A stretch of DNA of 64,000 nucleotides from Diphasiastrum complanatum (GCA_029204225.1 CM055094.1:21507584-21571583), one strand, 5' to 3'; counted from the first letter of the stretch, positions 9,394 to 22,235 are shown. A program made the numbers and translations. The notes: a model not told the origin generated them from the letters alone.

Positions 9394-12300
9394 TTAAGAA
9401 CCGTCTTGGTCTTCTAAGACAAAGTCTGGAAAAATCTTGCGAAGGACGCTGCCTCTTTTCCAAGTGGAATTCTCAACAGGCTGATCATTCCACTTAACCA
9501 GATATTCTCGGTATAGAGTATGACGAGTCTGCGTCTCTCTACTATCAAGAATCTCCTCTGGTTCACGTGGAGGTTGTTGAGGATCCAATGGGAGAACTAG
9601 AACACTGTCCCCTACCAGATTGTCTGATCTGGTTAAGGCTTTTCGTAACTGACTTACATGAAAGACTGGAAAAACCTTACTGCTGTGTGGGAGTTCTAGT
9701 TCATAGGTGACCTCGCCTAGTCTCCTACTGATGGTAAAGGGACCACAATACCTTGGAGACAACTTAGCACACACTCCTGATTTGAGGGTTTTAGAGTCAA
9801 CTGGGACTCTCAAGTAGACTTTCTGACCAGTGGAGAACTGCACATCCCGTCTGTGTGGATCTGCATAATGCCTGGCTCGATCCTGGGATTGTCTAATGCT
9901 ACGCTTAGCATGTTCTATCATCTGGTTTAGGTATTCTAAAAAGTTTCTGGCTGCTTCAACTTTTTCTTGTTTAAACCCTACAGTTGTGGGTGAGCGTGGC
10001 TGAAAACCGTACATTAGCATAAATGGGCTGTATCCCGTAGCTGAATGTTTGGTACTGTTGTAAGCAAACTCTAATATCGAGAGATACTCCTCCCAATTAG
10101 TCTGCTTCTTGCTGACGTATGCACGAAGCATATCCTCCAGCACTTGATTTATTCTTTCTGTTTGACCGTCCGTCTGTGGATGGTCGGTGGTACTCATATT
10201 AAGTTTAGTATAGAGATGATGGAATACTGCCCTCCAAAAATTTCCAGTAAACTTACTGTCCCAGTCGCTGACTATGCCGGAAGGTAGACCGTACAATTTA
10301 AATAGCCCGTCTACAAACAACCTCGCTAACTCTGGAGCTCTAACGGTTGTTTTGGTCGGAATAAAATGAGCCATTTTGGTCAGACGGTCAACTGTGACCC
10401 ATATAGCGTCATTACCCTTTTGGGTTTTAGACAGGCCTACTATAAAATCCATGGAGATACTCTCCCATTTACCAACTAGTATTTCTAAGGGATGCAACAA
10501 CCCTCCTGCCTTTAAACGCTCTGCTTTATTTACTTGACATTTCTGGCAACTGGTTACATACTGGTGGACGTCCTTTTTCAAACTGGGCCAGAAAAATTGC
10601 CTACGAAGAAGCTCATAGGTCTTCTGTATGCCTGGGTGTCCCGCGCTAGGATTGTCATGACATTCATATAGGACCTGCTGCCTATAATCCTCTGAATTGG
10701 GGACACATACTCTATCTCTATAGAGCAAGTACTCATCCTGAATGGAATACTGTTTCCATTTGAATCCTTGAGTCAACTGAACCTCAACCACTAGGGTTTG
10801 CTTGGGTAATACAGGCTCAGAATCCTCAACGTCATCTGACGACGTATACTCGGACTCATCATCATCCTCAATGGAAGCTGTCGTATTCTTGGATGAACTG
10901 GCACCAGCCCCGGGAACTGGTTCTGGAGTCTGTAACTGTCTGTTCTGGACTGAGTTCCAGATAATAGAGAAGAATGCATCATGCTGGTATTTCCCTCTCA
11001 AGGACTCGAGTAACTCATTACGAATCTGAGTAAAACTCAGCTCGTTTATCATAGGCATTCTGCTAAGGGCATCTGCTACTGTATTGAATTTTCCACGCCT
11101 ATATCTGATAGACATGTCAAACTCTTGTATCAACTCTGCCCAACGGGCTTTCCGACCTCTAAGCTCAGGTTGATTGCAAAGGTATCTGAGACTCTCATGG
11201 TCTGTCAGGACCTCAAAGTTGGCACCATACAAATAATGCCTCCAAGTCTTAAGGGCATGTACTATAGAAAAGAGTTCCTTTTCATAGGCATTGTACCTAG
11301 TCTGAACTGGCTCGAGTTTTTTACTCTCGAACGCAACTGGTCGTCCACCCTGAGTTAGCACAGCAGCTACTGCAAAGTCGCTAGCATCTGTTTCGACCAC
11401 AAATGGCTGATTGGGGTCGACGACTTTTAAAACTGGTGCTGTAGCTAAGGCTGTTTTGAGAGCATCAAAGCTCTCCTGTTGTGCAGACTCCCAAATGAAC
11501 TCCTTTCCCTTCCCGTTAAGGAGATTTGTCATAGGGACTGCTATCTGAGCATATTCCTTGACAAATCGTCTGTAATATCCTGCCAGACCAAGAAAGATTT
11601 GAAGTTCCAAAATATTCTGAGGTCTCAGCCAACTGAGTATGGCTTTAACCTTATTTGGGTCCATCTTAATCCCATCTGAAGAGATAATGTGATCCAAATA
11701 TGCTACTTCTTCAACGAAGAATTCACACTTGGATTGTTTAGCATAAAGCTTATGCTTTCTGAGAAGTCGAAACACCTTTCTGAGGTGTTTTAGATGCTCC
11801 TTCCTCGTTTTGCTGTAGACGAGGATGTCATCTAAAAATACGACTACAAACTTACCCAAGTATGGTCTGAGGACACTGTTCATCAAGGTCATAAAGGTAG
11901 CTGGAGCATTTGTGAGCCCAAATGGCATCACCTTAAACTCATAATGACCGTGACGAGTCCTAAAAGCTATTTTTGAGACATCTTTCGATTTTATACGGAC
12001 TTGATGATATCCCGATTTGAGGTCTATTTTGCTGAAAAACTTAGTCCCGTCGAGTTGATCAAACAACTTGTCTGCCCGAGGCATAGGATATTTATTCTTA
12101 ATTGTGACTTTATTGAGGGCTCTGTAATCTACGCAAAGACGCATAGACCCCTCTTTCTTTTTCACCAATAGGATTGGTGAGGCCCATGGTGAACTACTGG
12201 TCTGAATTTGGCCTTTCCCAAGATAGTCTGTTAACTGCCTAGTTATTTCTTCATCCTCTGTTCGGCTGACCCGATACGGAGGTTTAGAAACAGGTGCTGT

Positions 12301-14016
12301 ACCTTGTACTAGGTTTATTACATGATCTACCTCTCTGCTAGGTGGTAAACCATGTGGCAAATCTTCAGGAAAAACATCTTTAAATTTAGACAATAAAGTT
12401 TCTAACTTACTGATTTTTTGCTGAATAGAACTGGAAATAGAAACTTCAGGAATAAACTGAAAGTCACATAAGAATACCTGATGGTCTTCGTCTCCGATTA
12501 GCTGACAGAGCTCTGAACTGCAGACCATAGGGCTGTTGGGAACATCATGCTCCCCATGCAACTGGATCTCTCGGCCTTTATACTGAAAGCTGAGGGTGTT
12601 CTCCTGATAGTTTTCGTGGAGGGAAGGTCCTAAACTGTAGAGCCAATCTCTCCCGAGAACAATGTCTGTTCGATCCAGGTGCATTATCTGAAAGTTTATT
12701 TCATCTTGGTACCCCTGAATACCAAGATTTAACTTACTTACCATAGTTTCCCATATTTTTTTATCTTCACCCTTAGCTAATGAAACTATGTACCTATGCT
12801 GACTAGGTACTTCTGGTAGTTTAAGCTTTTTAACCAGGGTGTGGTTGATGAAATTATGGGTTGCCCCATCATCAACCATGACTCTTACTGACTGGTTACC
12901 AATTTTCCCATGCATACGTACTAGGTCATGTGGCCCAAAGCTGAAGGGTCTTGCTAGCATTGCAGAGGTCAGCTGGCAACAATGTTCATGATCTTCATGA
13001 TACACTTTGATCTCGGAAGCTGCCGAGTCACTAGGGAAACATACAGTCTGAACAAGATGAACTTGTTTTTTATCTTTTTTATCTTTTTTTGTGAAGGGCC
13101 CCTTGGGACACTGTCTGACTGTGTGTCCCTTGCCCATAAACACAAAGCACAAACGTTCTTGTTTGGCTTTCTCAAAATCATCTGGTTTTAAGGGCTGTAT
13201 GAGTGAAGGGCGTTTCTGAGGAGCTTCACCTTTAAATTTATCTTCTTTCTTTCTTTTTAAAAATTTCTTTTTAAATTGAAAGTCTTTCTGAGGAAGCTGC
13301 TCAGAAAGTGGTTGTTGTCTCGCTCTCTTCCTACCCACTGAATCATCATAGATTTGAGCATATCTGAGAGCTTGCTCAAGGGTAGTAGGCGAGTTTCTCT
13401 GGACCTCTACTTTATATTCATCTTTGAGGCCAAGGACAAATCCCCTGATTTTTTGATAGTCATCCATATTTTTAATCTTTAAAATTGCTTCTCGATACTG
13501 CGAGATATATTGGATGAGGGATTTATCCATTAGTGTTCTTTCCCAGGCTTCCCAGGCTCTATCCAGTTCATTTTCTGGTAGAAATTCTCTTAGGAAAGCT
13601 TTTTCAAAAGCTTTCCATGACCGGGGAGTCTGCCCAGTCTCCTGGAGATTTAACCACCACTTATAGGCCATAGGCCCTAAGGAAAGACTGGCCTCAATTG
13701 CTTGCAAATGGTCAAGGGTCTGTTTAAGAGCATGAATGTTCTTCCATTTGCTGAGGAAGGTTTGTAGAATATCTGCATTTCTATCCTTCTCTTCCCCATT
13801 AAAAGTAGGAGGCTTTAAATCTTTAAAAACACTGGGGTGAGACCGTAAAGTCTCACCCGAAACTGATGGAAGTGGAGAAGGGGATAATTGAAAAGTGGAG
13901 GGAAGGCTTCCTTTCGCGGAACTCAAAATCAAGTTTTTGAGTTCAGCGAACAAGTCGTCCACACTGGACTTGAAATTGGCTAATGCCAACTTCAGTTCAT
14001 CCACTTCTGTTACCAA
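9394..14016 (-). CDS. Chromovirus Gag-Pol polyprotein
   Basis: The frame encodes 1540 residues of a virus-like retroelement polyprotein. In order it shows a gag region (about 60-230), a basic and zinc-knuckle-like region (240-320), an aspartic protease with VDDGATHNF (381-389), reverse transcriptase with [13 protein letters not shown] (553-565), [13 protein letters not shown] (696-708) and [10 protein letters not shown] (727-736), RNase H with ETDASDFA (875-882), an integrase zinc-binding region (H1120...C1157-C1160), an integrase core with SMDFIVGL and SDWDSKFTG, and a chromodomain-like carboxyl end with YLVKWNDQP and STWKRG (about 1490-1530). The order RT-RNase H-integrase plus chromodomain defines a chromovirus. 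Single-frame gag-pol is usual for several plant lineages. The frame looks whole. Confidence 0.95.
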   Translation of the reverse strand: MVTEVDELKLALANFKSSVDDLFAELKNLILSSAKGSLPSTFQLSPSPLPSVSGETLRSHPSVFKDLKPPTFNGEEKDRNADILQTFLSKWKNIHALKQTLDHLQAIEASLSLGPMAYKWWLNLQETGQTPRSWKAFEKAFLREFLPENELDRAWEAWERTLMDKSLIQYISQYREAILKIKNMDDYQKIRGFVLGLKDEYKVEVQRNSPTTLEQALRYAQIYDDSVGRKRARQQPLSEQLPQKDFQFKKKFLKRKKEDKFKGEAPQKRPSLIQPLKPDDFEKAKQERLCFVFMGKGHTVRQCPKGPFTKKDKKDKKQVHLVQTVCFPSDSAASEIKVYHEDHEHCCQLTSAMLARPFSFGPHDLVRMHGKIGNQSVRVMVDDGATHNFINHTLVKKLKLPEVPSQHRYIVSLAKGEDKKIWETMVSKLNLGIQGYQDEINFQIMHLDRTDIVLGRDWLYSLGPSLHENYQENTLSFQYKGREIQLHGEHDVPNSPMVCSSELCQLIGDEDHQVFLCDFQFIPEVSISSSIQQKISKLETLLSKFKDVFPEDLPHGLPPSREVDHVINLVQGTAPVSKPPYRVSRTEDEEITRQLTDYLGKGQIQTSSSPWASPILLVKKKEGSMRLCVDYRALNKVTIKNKYPMPRADKLFDQLDGTKFFSKIDLKSGYHQVRIKSKDVSKIAFRTRHGHYEFKVMPFGLTNAPATFMTLMNSVLRPYLGKFVVVFLDDILVYSKTRKEHLKHLRKVFRLLRKHKLYAKQSKCEFFVEEVAYLDHIISSDGIKMDPNKVKAILSWLRPQNILELQIFLGLAGYYRRFVKEYAQIAVPMTNLLNGKGKEFIWESAQQESFDALKTALATAPVLKVVDPNQPFVVETDASDFAVAAVLTQGGRPVAFESKKLEPVQTRYNAYEKELFSIVHALKTWRHYLYGANFEVLTDHESLRYLCNQPELRGRKARWAELIQEFDMSIRYRRGKFNTVADALSRMPMINELSFTQIRNELLESLRGKYQHDAFFSIIWNSVQNRQLQTPEPVPGAGASSSKNTTASIEDDDESEYTSSDDVEDSEPVLPKQTLVVEVQLTQGFKWKQYSIQDEYLLYRDRVCVPNSEDYRQQVLYECHDNPSAGHPGIQKTYELLRRQFFWPSLKKDVHQYVTSCQKCQVNKAERLKAGGLLHPLEILVGKWESISMDFIVGLSKTQKGNDAIWVTVDRLTKMAHFIPTKTTVRAPELARLFVDGLFKLYGLPSGIVSDWDSKFTGNFWRAVFHHLYTKLNMSTTDHPQTDGQTERINQVLEDMLRAYVSKKQTNWEEYLSILEFAYNSTKHSATGYSPFMLMYGFQPRSPTTVGFKQEKVEAARNFLEYLNQMIEHAKRSIRQSQDRARHYADPHRRDVQFSTGQKVYLRVPVDSKTLKSGVCAKLSPRYCGPFTISRRLGEVTYELELPHSSKVFPVFHVSQLRKALTRSDNLVGDSVLVLPLDPQQPPREPEEILDSRETQTRHTLYREYLVKWNDQPVENSTWKRGSVLRKIFPDFVLEDQDGS

Positions 14017-14929
14017 TTGGAGGAACTGCTCCTTGGTAACCAGTTCGTCGAGTTCTTCGGTGAACTGTTCCTATTCTTCTACTTTCATGGGTTCCTTCCC
14101 TTTTTTGTAAGCCAAGGCTTCTGTTTCAAGTTCGTCGAGTCCTCTCTCCGGTGGTTGATCAGGTCCCTGAGGAGTGGTCATCTTTGGAACTAAAAGAGAG
14201 CTACCTTAACTTCTGAAGGAAAAAAAGTCTAAAAGACTAATTTACAACTGTACAAGGAAAAGGACTGTTTTCGAGGACTGTACTTCCACAGAGAGAATCA
14301 AGAAAAGCCCTTTCAGCTCTTCCTCCACTGATTTGAGGTTGAAAAATGTGCAACACGATCTGAAACTTTTGCTATCCCCCCTCGCTGGTCTGACAGCATC
14401 TCAATTTGTCCACAAAATGGCAAGTCTGAAGTCCAAAAACCCTTCTGAATTCTGAAATTTCAGAAGTCTCCTGCTCGCTGATCTGGTAGGAATCCTCTTG
14501 CTCCAAATCTCTGACGTTAGGGCCCGAAAACTTGTCCAAATCCCAGATTTTCAGAAGCACTGGCAGCGTTGGCCCTGCTCCTCTTTTTTGGTTTCAAACT
14601 CACTGAGAACCAGTAAATTTTTCCCTGGAAATCAGATGCAGGTCTCTGGCTATACAACGATGGAGGTGCTGGCTTCTTCCTTCTCTAATTTCACTGGGAA
14701 AACTATGAAGAATCCTCTGAACTCAGTGAGAAACAGCTGTTTTTCCAGCGAGTTACCTACAATTGGAATCTGACTCCTTGCTACTGTGATTTCTCAGTGA
14801 AAATCAGAAGTTTGAAGGCTGCCCCTACAGCGATCCTCCTCCTCTATTCCTCTCTAAGAATCTGAGAAACACTTCCTATCTTCTGATAGCTTTCTCTACT
14901 GCTGCTCCTAACTCCCTAGGATGGAGATG
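14017..14929 (-). other. Chromovirus leader between LTR and gag-pol
   Basis: About 0.9 kb of leader precedes the long frame. It carries no other recognisable gene and belongs to the element's untranslated and early gag-leader region. Confidence 0.7.
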
Positions 14930-14941
14930 GCTCTGATACCA
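14930..14941 (-). promoter_or_regulatory. Primer-binding site for initiator Met-tRNA
   Basis: In element orientation the twelve bases TGGTATCAGAGC lie one base after the end of the 5' LTR. This is the classical plant PBS complementary to the 3' end of initiator methionine tRNA. Confidence 0.9.
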
Positions 14942-14942
14942 G

Positions 14943-15300
14943 TGTAATAGTTCCTAACACCACAGTAGGGCAAACACTAACTGATCCACCCAACCTTGCC
15001 TACTCCCTGATATAGAGTAAGCCCCTCCTAGCCCAGTGTGAGAACTGGTAGCATGCTACTGCCAAGTGTCGGCCACGTGGCACTGACGTGGCCGACTGCA
15101 CGTCGGGACCCAACTGGGGGCCCTATCCCGCTGACAGGGTCCCTAGGCTGTGTAAGGCCCGCCATGGCTATGGACCGTGCTGGGGCACACTACTCACACT
15201 GTCTTGCCCTGTTGGTCATGTACGCTGGAAACGACCCTGACTGTGGTATCTGACCTATCTGTGTTCTCTAGGGTTCGGCACTGGTTACGAGCTCGTAACA
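14943..15300 (-). repeat. Chromovirus LTR (5' LTR in element orientation)
   Basis: This is the 358-bp partner of the LTR at 9026-9382 with the same termini. The GTAAG immediately after it completes the target-site duplication. Confidence 0.95.
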
Positions 15301-15305
15301 GTAAG

Positions 15306-15990
15306 TATGACCAAGCAAACACGATATCATGGAAGGACTTGTGTATATAAGGCCAAAGATCTATAATAAAATACAAGTGTAAAAGTGTCTCACACGAATG
15401 GTCTCAAACATTCTATTACAGTAGCATAAATGTAAAAATATCTTTACCTTGTCCTTGTGCATGTTGAGTTGTAGTCGATCCACCGTATTCCTAGTGAGAG
15501 TTCTTCTATGCAGATCCTCAACATCCTGCAAGCCAGTAAATCCCTGTAAAAGTTTAGTCTTTTAGCCGGTAAGTCTTCTTTTGCACCACTCCCTTGTCCT
15601 TTGTTTTCTTTATATCATGTATACTTCTTTCTTTTTCTCATATTTTGTCCAGAAACCACCAAACTAGGGCTGTTTAGGTTGAAAGAACCAGCCCTTTCAT
15701 TTGAGTTTTGGAAGAATTTATCTTGGACAGCGAAAAAATTTGGTCTTTTGTAGAGGCGTTCAATCTCTCTGATGTTTTCAGCATCTCCTAAGTTGGCAAG
15801 GAGTTTAGCAGAAGGGTTTGCAGCAAATCAATCATGTGCTGGCGTAAAAAGAGAAAAGTAGGTGTGACTTGACAACATCTCTGGCGAGCTTGTGTAGCCA
15901 AAGAAAAAAGCCATTCATCTGATTTTGGAAGAATGCACCACGGAAGAATTTACTAAGATTGTTCATCATGAAACATGATGACCCAAAAAA
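15306..15990 (+). other. Repeated flank with family W relic
   Basis: The region resumes the pre-insertion sequence. At about 15680-15865 it carries a relic of family W (RLKEPALSFEFWKNLSWT, SISLMFSASPKLA), interrupted here but open at 26509-26706 and 42432-42623. The family is unknown to me. The rest shows no gene. Confidence 0.4.
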
Positions 15991-16590
15991 AAAAGAAATG
16001 ACATGGAGTCCCTTTTTTTTTGTCGTTTTTTTTTTTAATTTTATAAAAAAATATCCATATTTAAAATGCTTCAAATAAAGATATTGTAATGCTAAAAGAA
16101 ATATTGTATTTTGCAAGAAAATTAATCAACCTACTAAAATTTTGTTAATAAATTTTTGTTAATAATTGCAAATTAGCTTTTATGAAATAATAATACTATT
16201 CAAAATAAAATCATTGGACACAACCATTAGAATAACTAAAAAAAACCTTTTTGCTTATTAAAACAAAAATTTTCAATGTTTTTTTAAAAATTTTAAATCA
16301 CAATTCTTGTATCAAGAAAAATATTTTTTAAATTATGACAAAATTTTAATCAGTATTTAAATCTTTCATTATATTTAAACACAACGCAAAATAAAAATAT
16401 TAAAAAACTGACAGTTCGTTGCAATTTTAGTTTTGCTAATATTTAAATCATTAAAAAACTGCTAAATCTATATTTTTTATACAAACAAATTTAAAAACAT
16501 TAAATTAATCAAAAAGATTTCAATACACAATATTTCAAGAAATATAAACAGAATTGTTTTCTAAAATAAAAGAGAATTTATTACTCCCAA
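15990..16590. repeat. Very AT-rich block
   Basis: The block is dominated by A and T runs and is also present inverted at 41630-42290. Shortened forms are at 26840-27125 and, inverted, at 60545-60890. No coding potential is seen. It could be a matrix-attachment-like or element-internal spacer; this is not testable by reading. Confidence 0.7.
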
Positions 16591-16769
16591 AAATCATCAA
16601 GATCATTTACATTTTTTGTTTTTCTGAAGGAGCCATCGCAGTGTCAATTTGCAGCTCTTCCACAATTTCCTTGACAACTGTAACCACATTTATCCTGAAC
16701 TAGGACATCAGCAAAGTTCCCTTTATCACCCACTTTTCCACTGGTAGGAGGTTGGGGTTCTTTTTGATA

Positions 16770-17445
16770 AAAATACAGCAAAATAAACCCATTTGATTCT
16801 AGAAATGATGGAGAAAGCACCTACTTAAAATCCAAACAAGATCTAGAAGCTAGATTACTAATCAACACATTGATTCCTAGTTTATCTTGGCTTGAACTCC
16901 ATGAATTATCTCCAAAACTCTTCACACATGTGGATGTACGGCTTGCTGCTGCCTGCGTACTATACCTGCAACTCCAATCTCATTCAATGATAAAATCATA
17001 AGCCAATAGCATTCATCAGTCAAATCATAGACTCAAACTAGTCAAGAAGGAAAATCTCAATTTTGCTCATAATTGGATGGAAATCCCATCACATATTTAT
17101 ACATGTAGAGCTCGAATTTGAGCGTATTACGGCTTCTATGTAATCATCACAAACTAACTCTAACATCCAACCTAAAGATCCAGTTGATCCACCCTATTTA
17201 GGGTCGATACCTCGAGATCCAAAAACAATGCAAAAACTGCTATTTTAAGCTCCTACTTTTTTTCTACTCTATCTATGCACTCTTTGGACACATTCCAAAG
17301 GTACCATTCCAAAGCTAGGTTAACAATTTGACTTAGAATAAGGTATCCTATGCTTTTGGAATGTGTGACATCCCACATCATGGCCTCAAAGTCATTTACA
17401 AGTGGAATTCATGCAAACTAGCTTGTGTAAATTTAACACTCCTCC
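16770..17445 (-). repeat. Ty1/copia LTR, single (approximate inner end)
   Basis: This is the inverted counterpart of 40793-41478. In element orientation the LTR starts TGTTAAATTTACACAAGCTA directly after a purine-rich tract (GAGGAGGAG). No second LTR of this type is seen in the window, so the fossil lacks its other end. The inner end is approximate. Confidence 0.6.
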
Positions 17446-18560
17446 TCACAACTAGTTTGAAGATAACATAGAATTGCTATCAACCCTAGGGCTGACCTTA
17501 ACTTCACAAATGCAGCTCTTTGAAGTGGCTTAGTGAGGATATCAGCAACACATTCACTACTTGCCACATGCTCCAAAGATATCTCCTTAGATTGCACCTT
17601 CTCTGACACAAAATGATGAGAGATCTTGATATGTTTTGGTATTGCATGGCAGATTGGGTTGGTTGCAAGGTGTTGGACTGAAATGTTGTCATTGTAGAGA
17701 GTTGGAACATCATATAAACTTTGCTAAGGATCTTGGAAGTCCTGAGGCAAGCTCCTCCTTGCACATGATCTCCATGGATTTTGAGTTGATGTGGCCAAGT
17801 CTTTTGTGCCGTAGAATATGGTTGGATAGCTTGGTCTCCTTGGCTAGCATCACAATATTAGCATCCACATAGGCATCTAGTTTGAACAGTCTTCCAAACC
17901 TTATGCCTCTAGCAATGATCTTGCCATCCTTCTTGATGTTACATGTATTGGTGGCGAACTCCACAATCAAACGATTGTCAAGCAATTGTCCTACACTAAG
18001 CAAGTTTTTAGTGATACTAGAAATGTAAAGTACTCCATCAATCTTGATTTTCCATGAAAATCCCAAGCATAAAGGTATGGATCCTATTCCTTCTATCTTA
18101 CAAGCATAATTATTTGCTGTAAAAATTGACTTGATAGGTCCTTCATAGGTAGATAAGGTTGAAAAATACTCCCTCTTATTTGTCATGTGGGAGCTAGCCC
18201 CACTATCTATCCACCAAGGGTCTTCACCTCTTATGATTGAAGAAGAGAAACTTGGCATCATGACGAAATCTTCATGAGAGCTCTCCTCTTCCTCTTGACC
18301 AAGATTTGTTGGACTTTGAGTTTGCTTCTTCTTGAATAGATGCAAAATAGAAATGATTAAAAGACTAGGTATCCCACTACCTAGGGACTTGAGAAAGCTC
18401 AAAACTTGACCTCTCAATAAGATCCTACCCGATCTTAAGCCAAATCATATCTATTAATGTTAACAAGAATGGAAACTAGCTTGAATTTGCATAAAAATTG
18501 GATGTAGAACTGCCTCCTCCTTGATCTCGACTTCACAAGGATATAGGATTCACCTAACCT
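17446..18560 (-). mobile_element. Ty1/copia fossil, internally deleted
   Basis: In element orientation it shows gag-leader sequence, the protease region (WWIDSGASSHMTNKREYF), the segment IDGVLYISSITKNLL, the pre-integrase region (RLGHINSKSM) and then, with most of pol missing, the very end of RNase H next to the polypurine tract and LTR. It is a broken non-autonomous derivative, the inverted twin of 39700-40792. Several breaks are present. Confidence 0.85.
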
Positions 18561-18860
18561 GAACCAAAAGGAATCATATGCACATAAATATGCCTCTTCA
18601 AATGATTTCTACAAGATCAGTTGAATCATCAAGCAATAATCAATCCAAACTATATCACAAATCAAGCAAAATTGAACACAATCTTGACTAGAATTGCATT
18701 CACTTGATGAGCAATTGTCAGAAACTTTGGGCTGACCATAAAATTTAATTTCTAAGATCTCAATAAGTCTAAGAACTAACTATCACAGTACCAAAGATAA
18801 GGATCTACCTTCCTTTTCGATTGATTGAAAACTACGTGGCAGACCTACGTGGTAGACCTG

Positions 18861-19033
18861 TGTCCCTTTGTGTGAATATTTTCTGGATCCAAACATCTAG
18901 TGTGTGGTTATTAGGCTAGAGATAGCATGATATATTAATCTCAACATCCATTGTAGTGAGCTTCCGATCCAGTTGAACACGAAACTTACAAGACTATTTG
19001 CTTCATGATGTAAATGTGAATCCAACTTATCAA
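18861..19033 (-). repeat. 170-bp dispersed repeat, copy 3
   Basis: This is an inverted copy; the inverted twin is at 39218-39391. It lies upstream of the copia leader in element orientation. Confidence 0.85.
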
Positions 19034-19224
19034 CAATGTGATTCCCTAGTGCACAATGTATCACTATCATCACGTGGTAGAAAGTGATTCACTTTTGTGC
19101 ATATGTTCCATAGAGATGTGAGACACTTTACCACAAATAGGCTTGAAAAAATTGGAAGGTAATTTGGTTGTACAAGAAGCAAGCGTTAAAAAATGAAGGG
19201 GCCTAGACAAATTTTTTTAAGGCT

Positions 19225-19347
19225 ATGTCCTTGGAGGTGGCCAATAATGAACTCCAAGCATCTACGATGAACTACAACAACACTTGGCTTAACACACAAG
19301 CTTCAAACTTTCAAGACTTCTTCAGGAACTACAAAGAACATGTTTAA
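19225..19347 (+). CDS. Conserved 40-residue frame
   Basis: The frame starts MSLEVANNELQASTMNYNNT and ends QDFFRNYKEHV. It is open in both copies (twin 38905-39027, minus) with two substitutions. It is asparagine- and glutamine-rich with no domain recognised. It may be a gag or exon remnant. Confidence 0.2.
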   Translation: MSLEVANNELQASTMNYNNTWLNTQASNFQDFFRNYKEHV

Positions 19348-19439
19348 GCTTAAAGACAAGTGGATGCAAAAACATCAGTATGTCTTGAAAACTTCCATAC
19401 ATGTGTATACATTGTTAATTTTAGAGCTCTAGGACTATG

Positions 19440-19740
19440 GCACATGCAAAGGGGGGTACCATTATGGTGCATTTAAGAGTAAAGGATCAAGCAAATACTT
19501 ATAAAACTGGTATATGGAAAGTTAGACACAATGATAAATTCATGAGAGCAAGTTAGTGAAGCTCAAAAAGTCATTTGGGGTGAGTTCTTGCCGAGTCCCA
19601 AATTGTTACCTTGCTATTTGTGAACTTGCCCCAAGATAAGGTGAAAAAAAACTTTTAATATTACGAATGACAACCACGAAGCTATCATAGTTTCAATCGA
19701 CATCGATATAATTAAACAACAAAAATTATCACATACATGC
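19440..19740 (-). repeat. Gene-free repeated spacer (inverted)
   Basis: This is the inverted copy of the spacer seen at 3350-3640, 38510-38800 and 48770-49040. No gene is seen. Between 19740 and 20150 there is only more repeated sequence, matching 1-130 in inverted form. Confidence 0.75.
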
Positions 19741-20149
19741 AAAGAAGATGGCAAACACTCATCAATTTTTCTGTGCATGATTCGAGCCGGATTGTCTTCA
19801 TGCCCAAATTCCTAGAAATTGGAGATATCGGAACAACAAATTTACATTTTTCTAGAACCTATTGCATCATTATTTGATTGTGCTCTCTTTCTCTTACCTT
19901 AAATGGTGCAAAAAAGCTACTAGAATATCAAACCAATAATATCACAAGCTACATTCAAATGAAAGTGCAGCAAAATTTGCTTATAATAGGCTACTTGCAA
20001 ATGATCATAATCATGGTGAGCTGTGAACTCGATCTTTGCCATTATAAATTAGCCTACAATTGGTATAAACAGCATCATTTCCACCAAAAAGAAACTTTCA
20101 GAGGAAGTTGATTTGTAGAAAAACTAGCATTTCAACCTCATAAAACTCT

Positions 20150-20332
20150 TTAAGAATCTAGGTCCTTAATTTTCTCATTTGGTGTAGCTATGTATGTAAG
20201 CAAATGTTGCAGTAAATTACAAAAATTCACAATATCACGCTTTACTGCCATGTTGCCATGCATCCTTTTTAGAAAATGAAAACAAACTCTGATGGGAGAA
20301 GATTTGATGCTGGCACTTCCTTCTTCAAGCAT
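20150..20332 (-). CDS. Family Y 60-residue frame, copy 2
   Basis: This is the same frame as 7753-7935 (MLEEGSASIKSSPIRVC...KIKDLDS) and is again divergent to a family U copy. It stays open despite several substitutions. Confidence 0.25.
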   Translation of the reverse strand: MLEEGSASIKSSPIRVCFHFLKRMHGNMAVKRDIVNFCNLLQHLLTYIATPNEKIKDLDS

Positions 20333-20339
20333 GGAAATG

Positions 20340-21720
20340 GAATTCAGAAGCTTTGAAAAGCTATAGCTTCAAACGATCAATTTTCCATGTTTTAGTGGCG
20401 ATCTATCATTCGCTACGACCGTGCTTGATTACTCCTTTGCATCCACACCATCTACATACATCCACCACGGATCCAGAGTGCCATCATCATCCATTTTCAA
20501 AAACCCTAAGCTGTCGAGACTTGCTACATTACACAACAATCGTCACATCTAGCATGAGAATGCTGAGGGGTAGTGCTACTGGAGCTTGTCAAAACCACAC
20601 ATTCAACACCGATTTGGGTTGAAAGCTCTCTACTAGTACGTTATCGCGAAGAAACATCATCGTTTCGACATCCTATCAGAGCGAAATTGCTCCAAATTTT
20701 TCCACAAATTTCTATTCTAAATACACTGCCGAGCAATACTCTACATACACTGCTCATAGAGTCGCGCCCCCATACTCTACAATCACCGTGGACCGAGCTT
20801 ATCGTACATACTCTACATTCACTGTGGAATGAATTGAGCGTCCATACTCTGCATACAAAGTTGACTGAGCCGAGTCCATCAAAAGTTGACCGATCCAAAG
20901 CCCTCCACAGTCGATCGAGCTGAGACTCCACTTGTCTGTTACCAGAGCCGAACCTTCAACAGGGTCATCAACCGAGTCCAGAACTTGTCTGCCACAACAT
21001 CTTCCAGTTCTGATGACCCAACTCAAGACATAATTGACATCACCATGGAAAGCCTCGATATCTCTGAGATGAACACTTGGTACCAGGAGGCACACTAGTT
21101 CTTGAGCCACATAGAGTTCCAACTTCCTCTTTTAAGTGGCTATCAGAGCCCATTTCTATTGCATATTGCTTATAACCACACGATCAGAACCTTTATGACT
21201 GGGCCCAGTTTGCTTCCAACTGCCTCCATGACTATATCAAGAACAAGCAAACCTCCAATTATTGGGCTATCTTCTGATAGATGTCATTGTAGCAGTTGAG
21301 CCACCGACCTCGAGTTCGAGACCACTTGATGCTAGCAGATAAAAGCTTGGGAGACTCCCTCAGAACCAGCCAAGAATACCAACTCTACTTCTAGGCCTAT
21401 TGCAACAGATTCCACGCAAGTGGCTTCTCAAAAGAGAAAGAGTTCCTTCTCTCCACAAGGGCCAACTGCAAAGCACCAAACAGTTGGCCTAGTGAAGCTT
21501 ACATTGAGAAAGACACCCATGTCCTCTATGTCACAGATGAAGGATCATTCTGCTGAAGAGTCTTTTGCTCAACATGAAGACACCACCACACTGGACCAAC
21601 AACCACCAACACAATGATCCAGGCAAAGGACCAAGATACGAGCGAAGTGTCATGCTTCATTAGATGAAACAGACTCAGATGATATGGAGCTTGACCTCAC
21701 TAGTAACGTATGTAGTTAAC
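20340..21720 (+). pseudogene. Family U, long interrupted copy
   Basis: The copy keeps the order of the family: an upstream frame from 20353, a repeat-bearing frame from 20573 (MLLELVKTTHSTPIWVESSL) with the 36-bp array at 20770-20880, a serine/aspartate-rich segment (SATTSSSSDDPTQDIIDI, ending near 21098), and a last segment matching 59052-59390 (AYCNRFHASGFSKEKEFLLS near 21390-21440). The middle segment beginning MLPPNQN is largely missing here. It is interrupted in several places. Confidence 0.5.
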
Positions 21721-22200
21721 TGGAAGTTGGATAGCTGCAACGCGTGGGGTCCATACTTCAAGATTCTATTTTCTACCATTAACTAGCATAACTTCTCATG
21801 TAAATGCAAATCATATTCCACATCAAAGTTTTCTTTCCATCTACTCAAAGCGTTCACATCAAAGAAAAACACTCTTATCGATCTGAAAATCATGGTAAGA
21901 AACTTTGAATATTTTGGATCACAATGAGCGCCAACGTGAATCTTGAAATTCAGAAAATACGAAGTGTGTTGGATCAAATGGAGCGGCAAGGTTATTTCAA
22001 AGTTTTGCAATTCAGAAATATTGAAAAAATATTTTGCTAATTTTGCTCATAACTGCAAAGCTTTGATTTTGCATATAAAGCAAGAAACTTGGAGTGTGAT
22101 GGATCAAAAAGAGCGCGAAGGTCATTTCAAACTTTTCCAATTAATTTTTTTTATAATTAAGACGAGTTTTAATAGCTTACAAGATATGTAACAAGTTGGT
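21720..22200. repeat. Repeated module T, coding status unclear
   Basis: The module also lies at 37700-38290 and 58580-59050 in inverted orientation. It gives open frames on both strands, for example one reading QETWSVMDQKE on the plus strand here and one reading NALSRWKENFDVEYD on the other strand. Neither is clearly better. At 58231-58842 the first of these is fused in frame to family X. Confidence 0.45.
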
Positions 22201-22235
22201 TTTCTACTAGATTAATCTATCGATTATTAAGATGT

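Larger units (their letters stand above)
9021..15305 (-). mobile_element. Ty3/gypsy chromovirus, looks nearly whole, with GTAAG target duplication
   Basis: The element has two LTRs (9026-9382 and 14943-15300), a primer-binding site for initiator-Met tRNA, a polypurine tract and one long gag-pol frame ending in a chromodomain. GTAAG flanks it on both sides (9021-9025 and 15301-15305). The related sites at 26121-26160, 42975-43010 and 61195-61240 lack the insertion. By eye the LTRs differ at about 11 substitutions and one indel in 357 bases (about 3%), so at common plant rates the age is of the order of one to a few million years. It looks whole or has at most about one break. Clade within the chromoviruses is not resolved. 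Confidence 0.95.
7540..19740 (-). repeat. Block B, inverted relative to 38300-44440
   Basis: Apart from the chromovirus inserted at 9026-15300, the sequence is the reverse complement of 38300-44440, with small indels. Over about 245 bases next to the insertion (15301-15545 against 42990-42745) I count about ten differences, near 4%. The block begins with the reverse complement of the first bases of block A, so an inversion junction lies at about 7500-7540. Confidence 0.85.

Noticed and set aside
10802-13191. Plus-strand open frames inside the chromovirus
   Set aside because: They are shadows of the minus-strand gag-pol frame, with no domain of their own.
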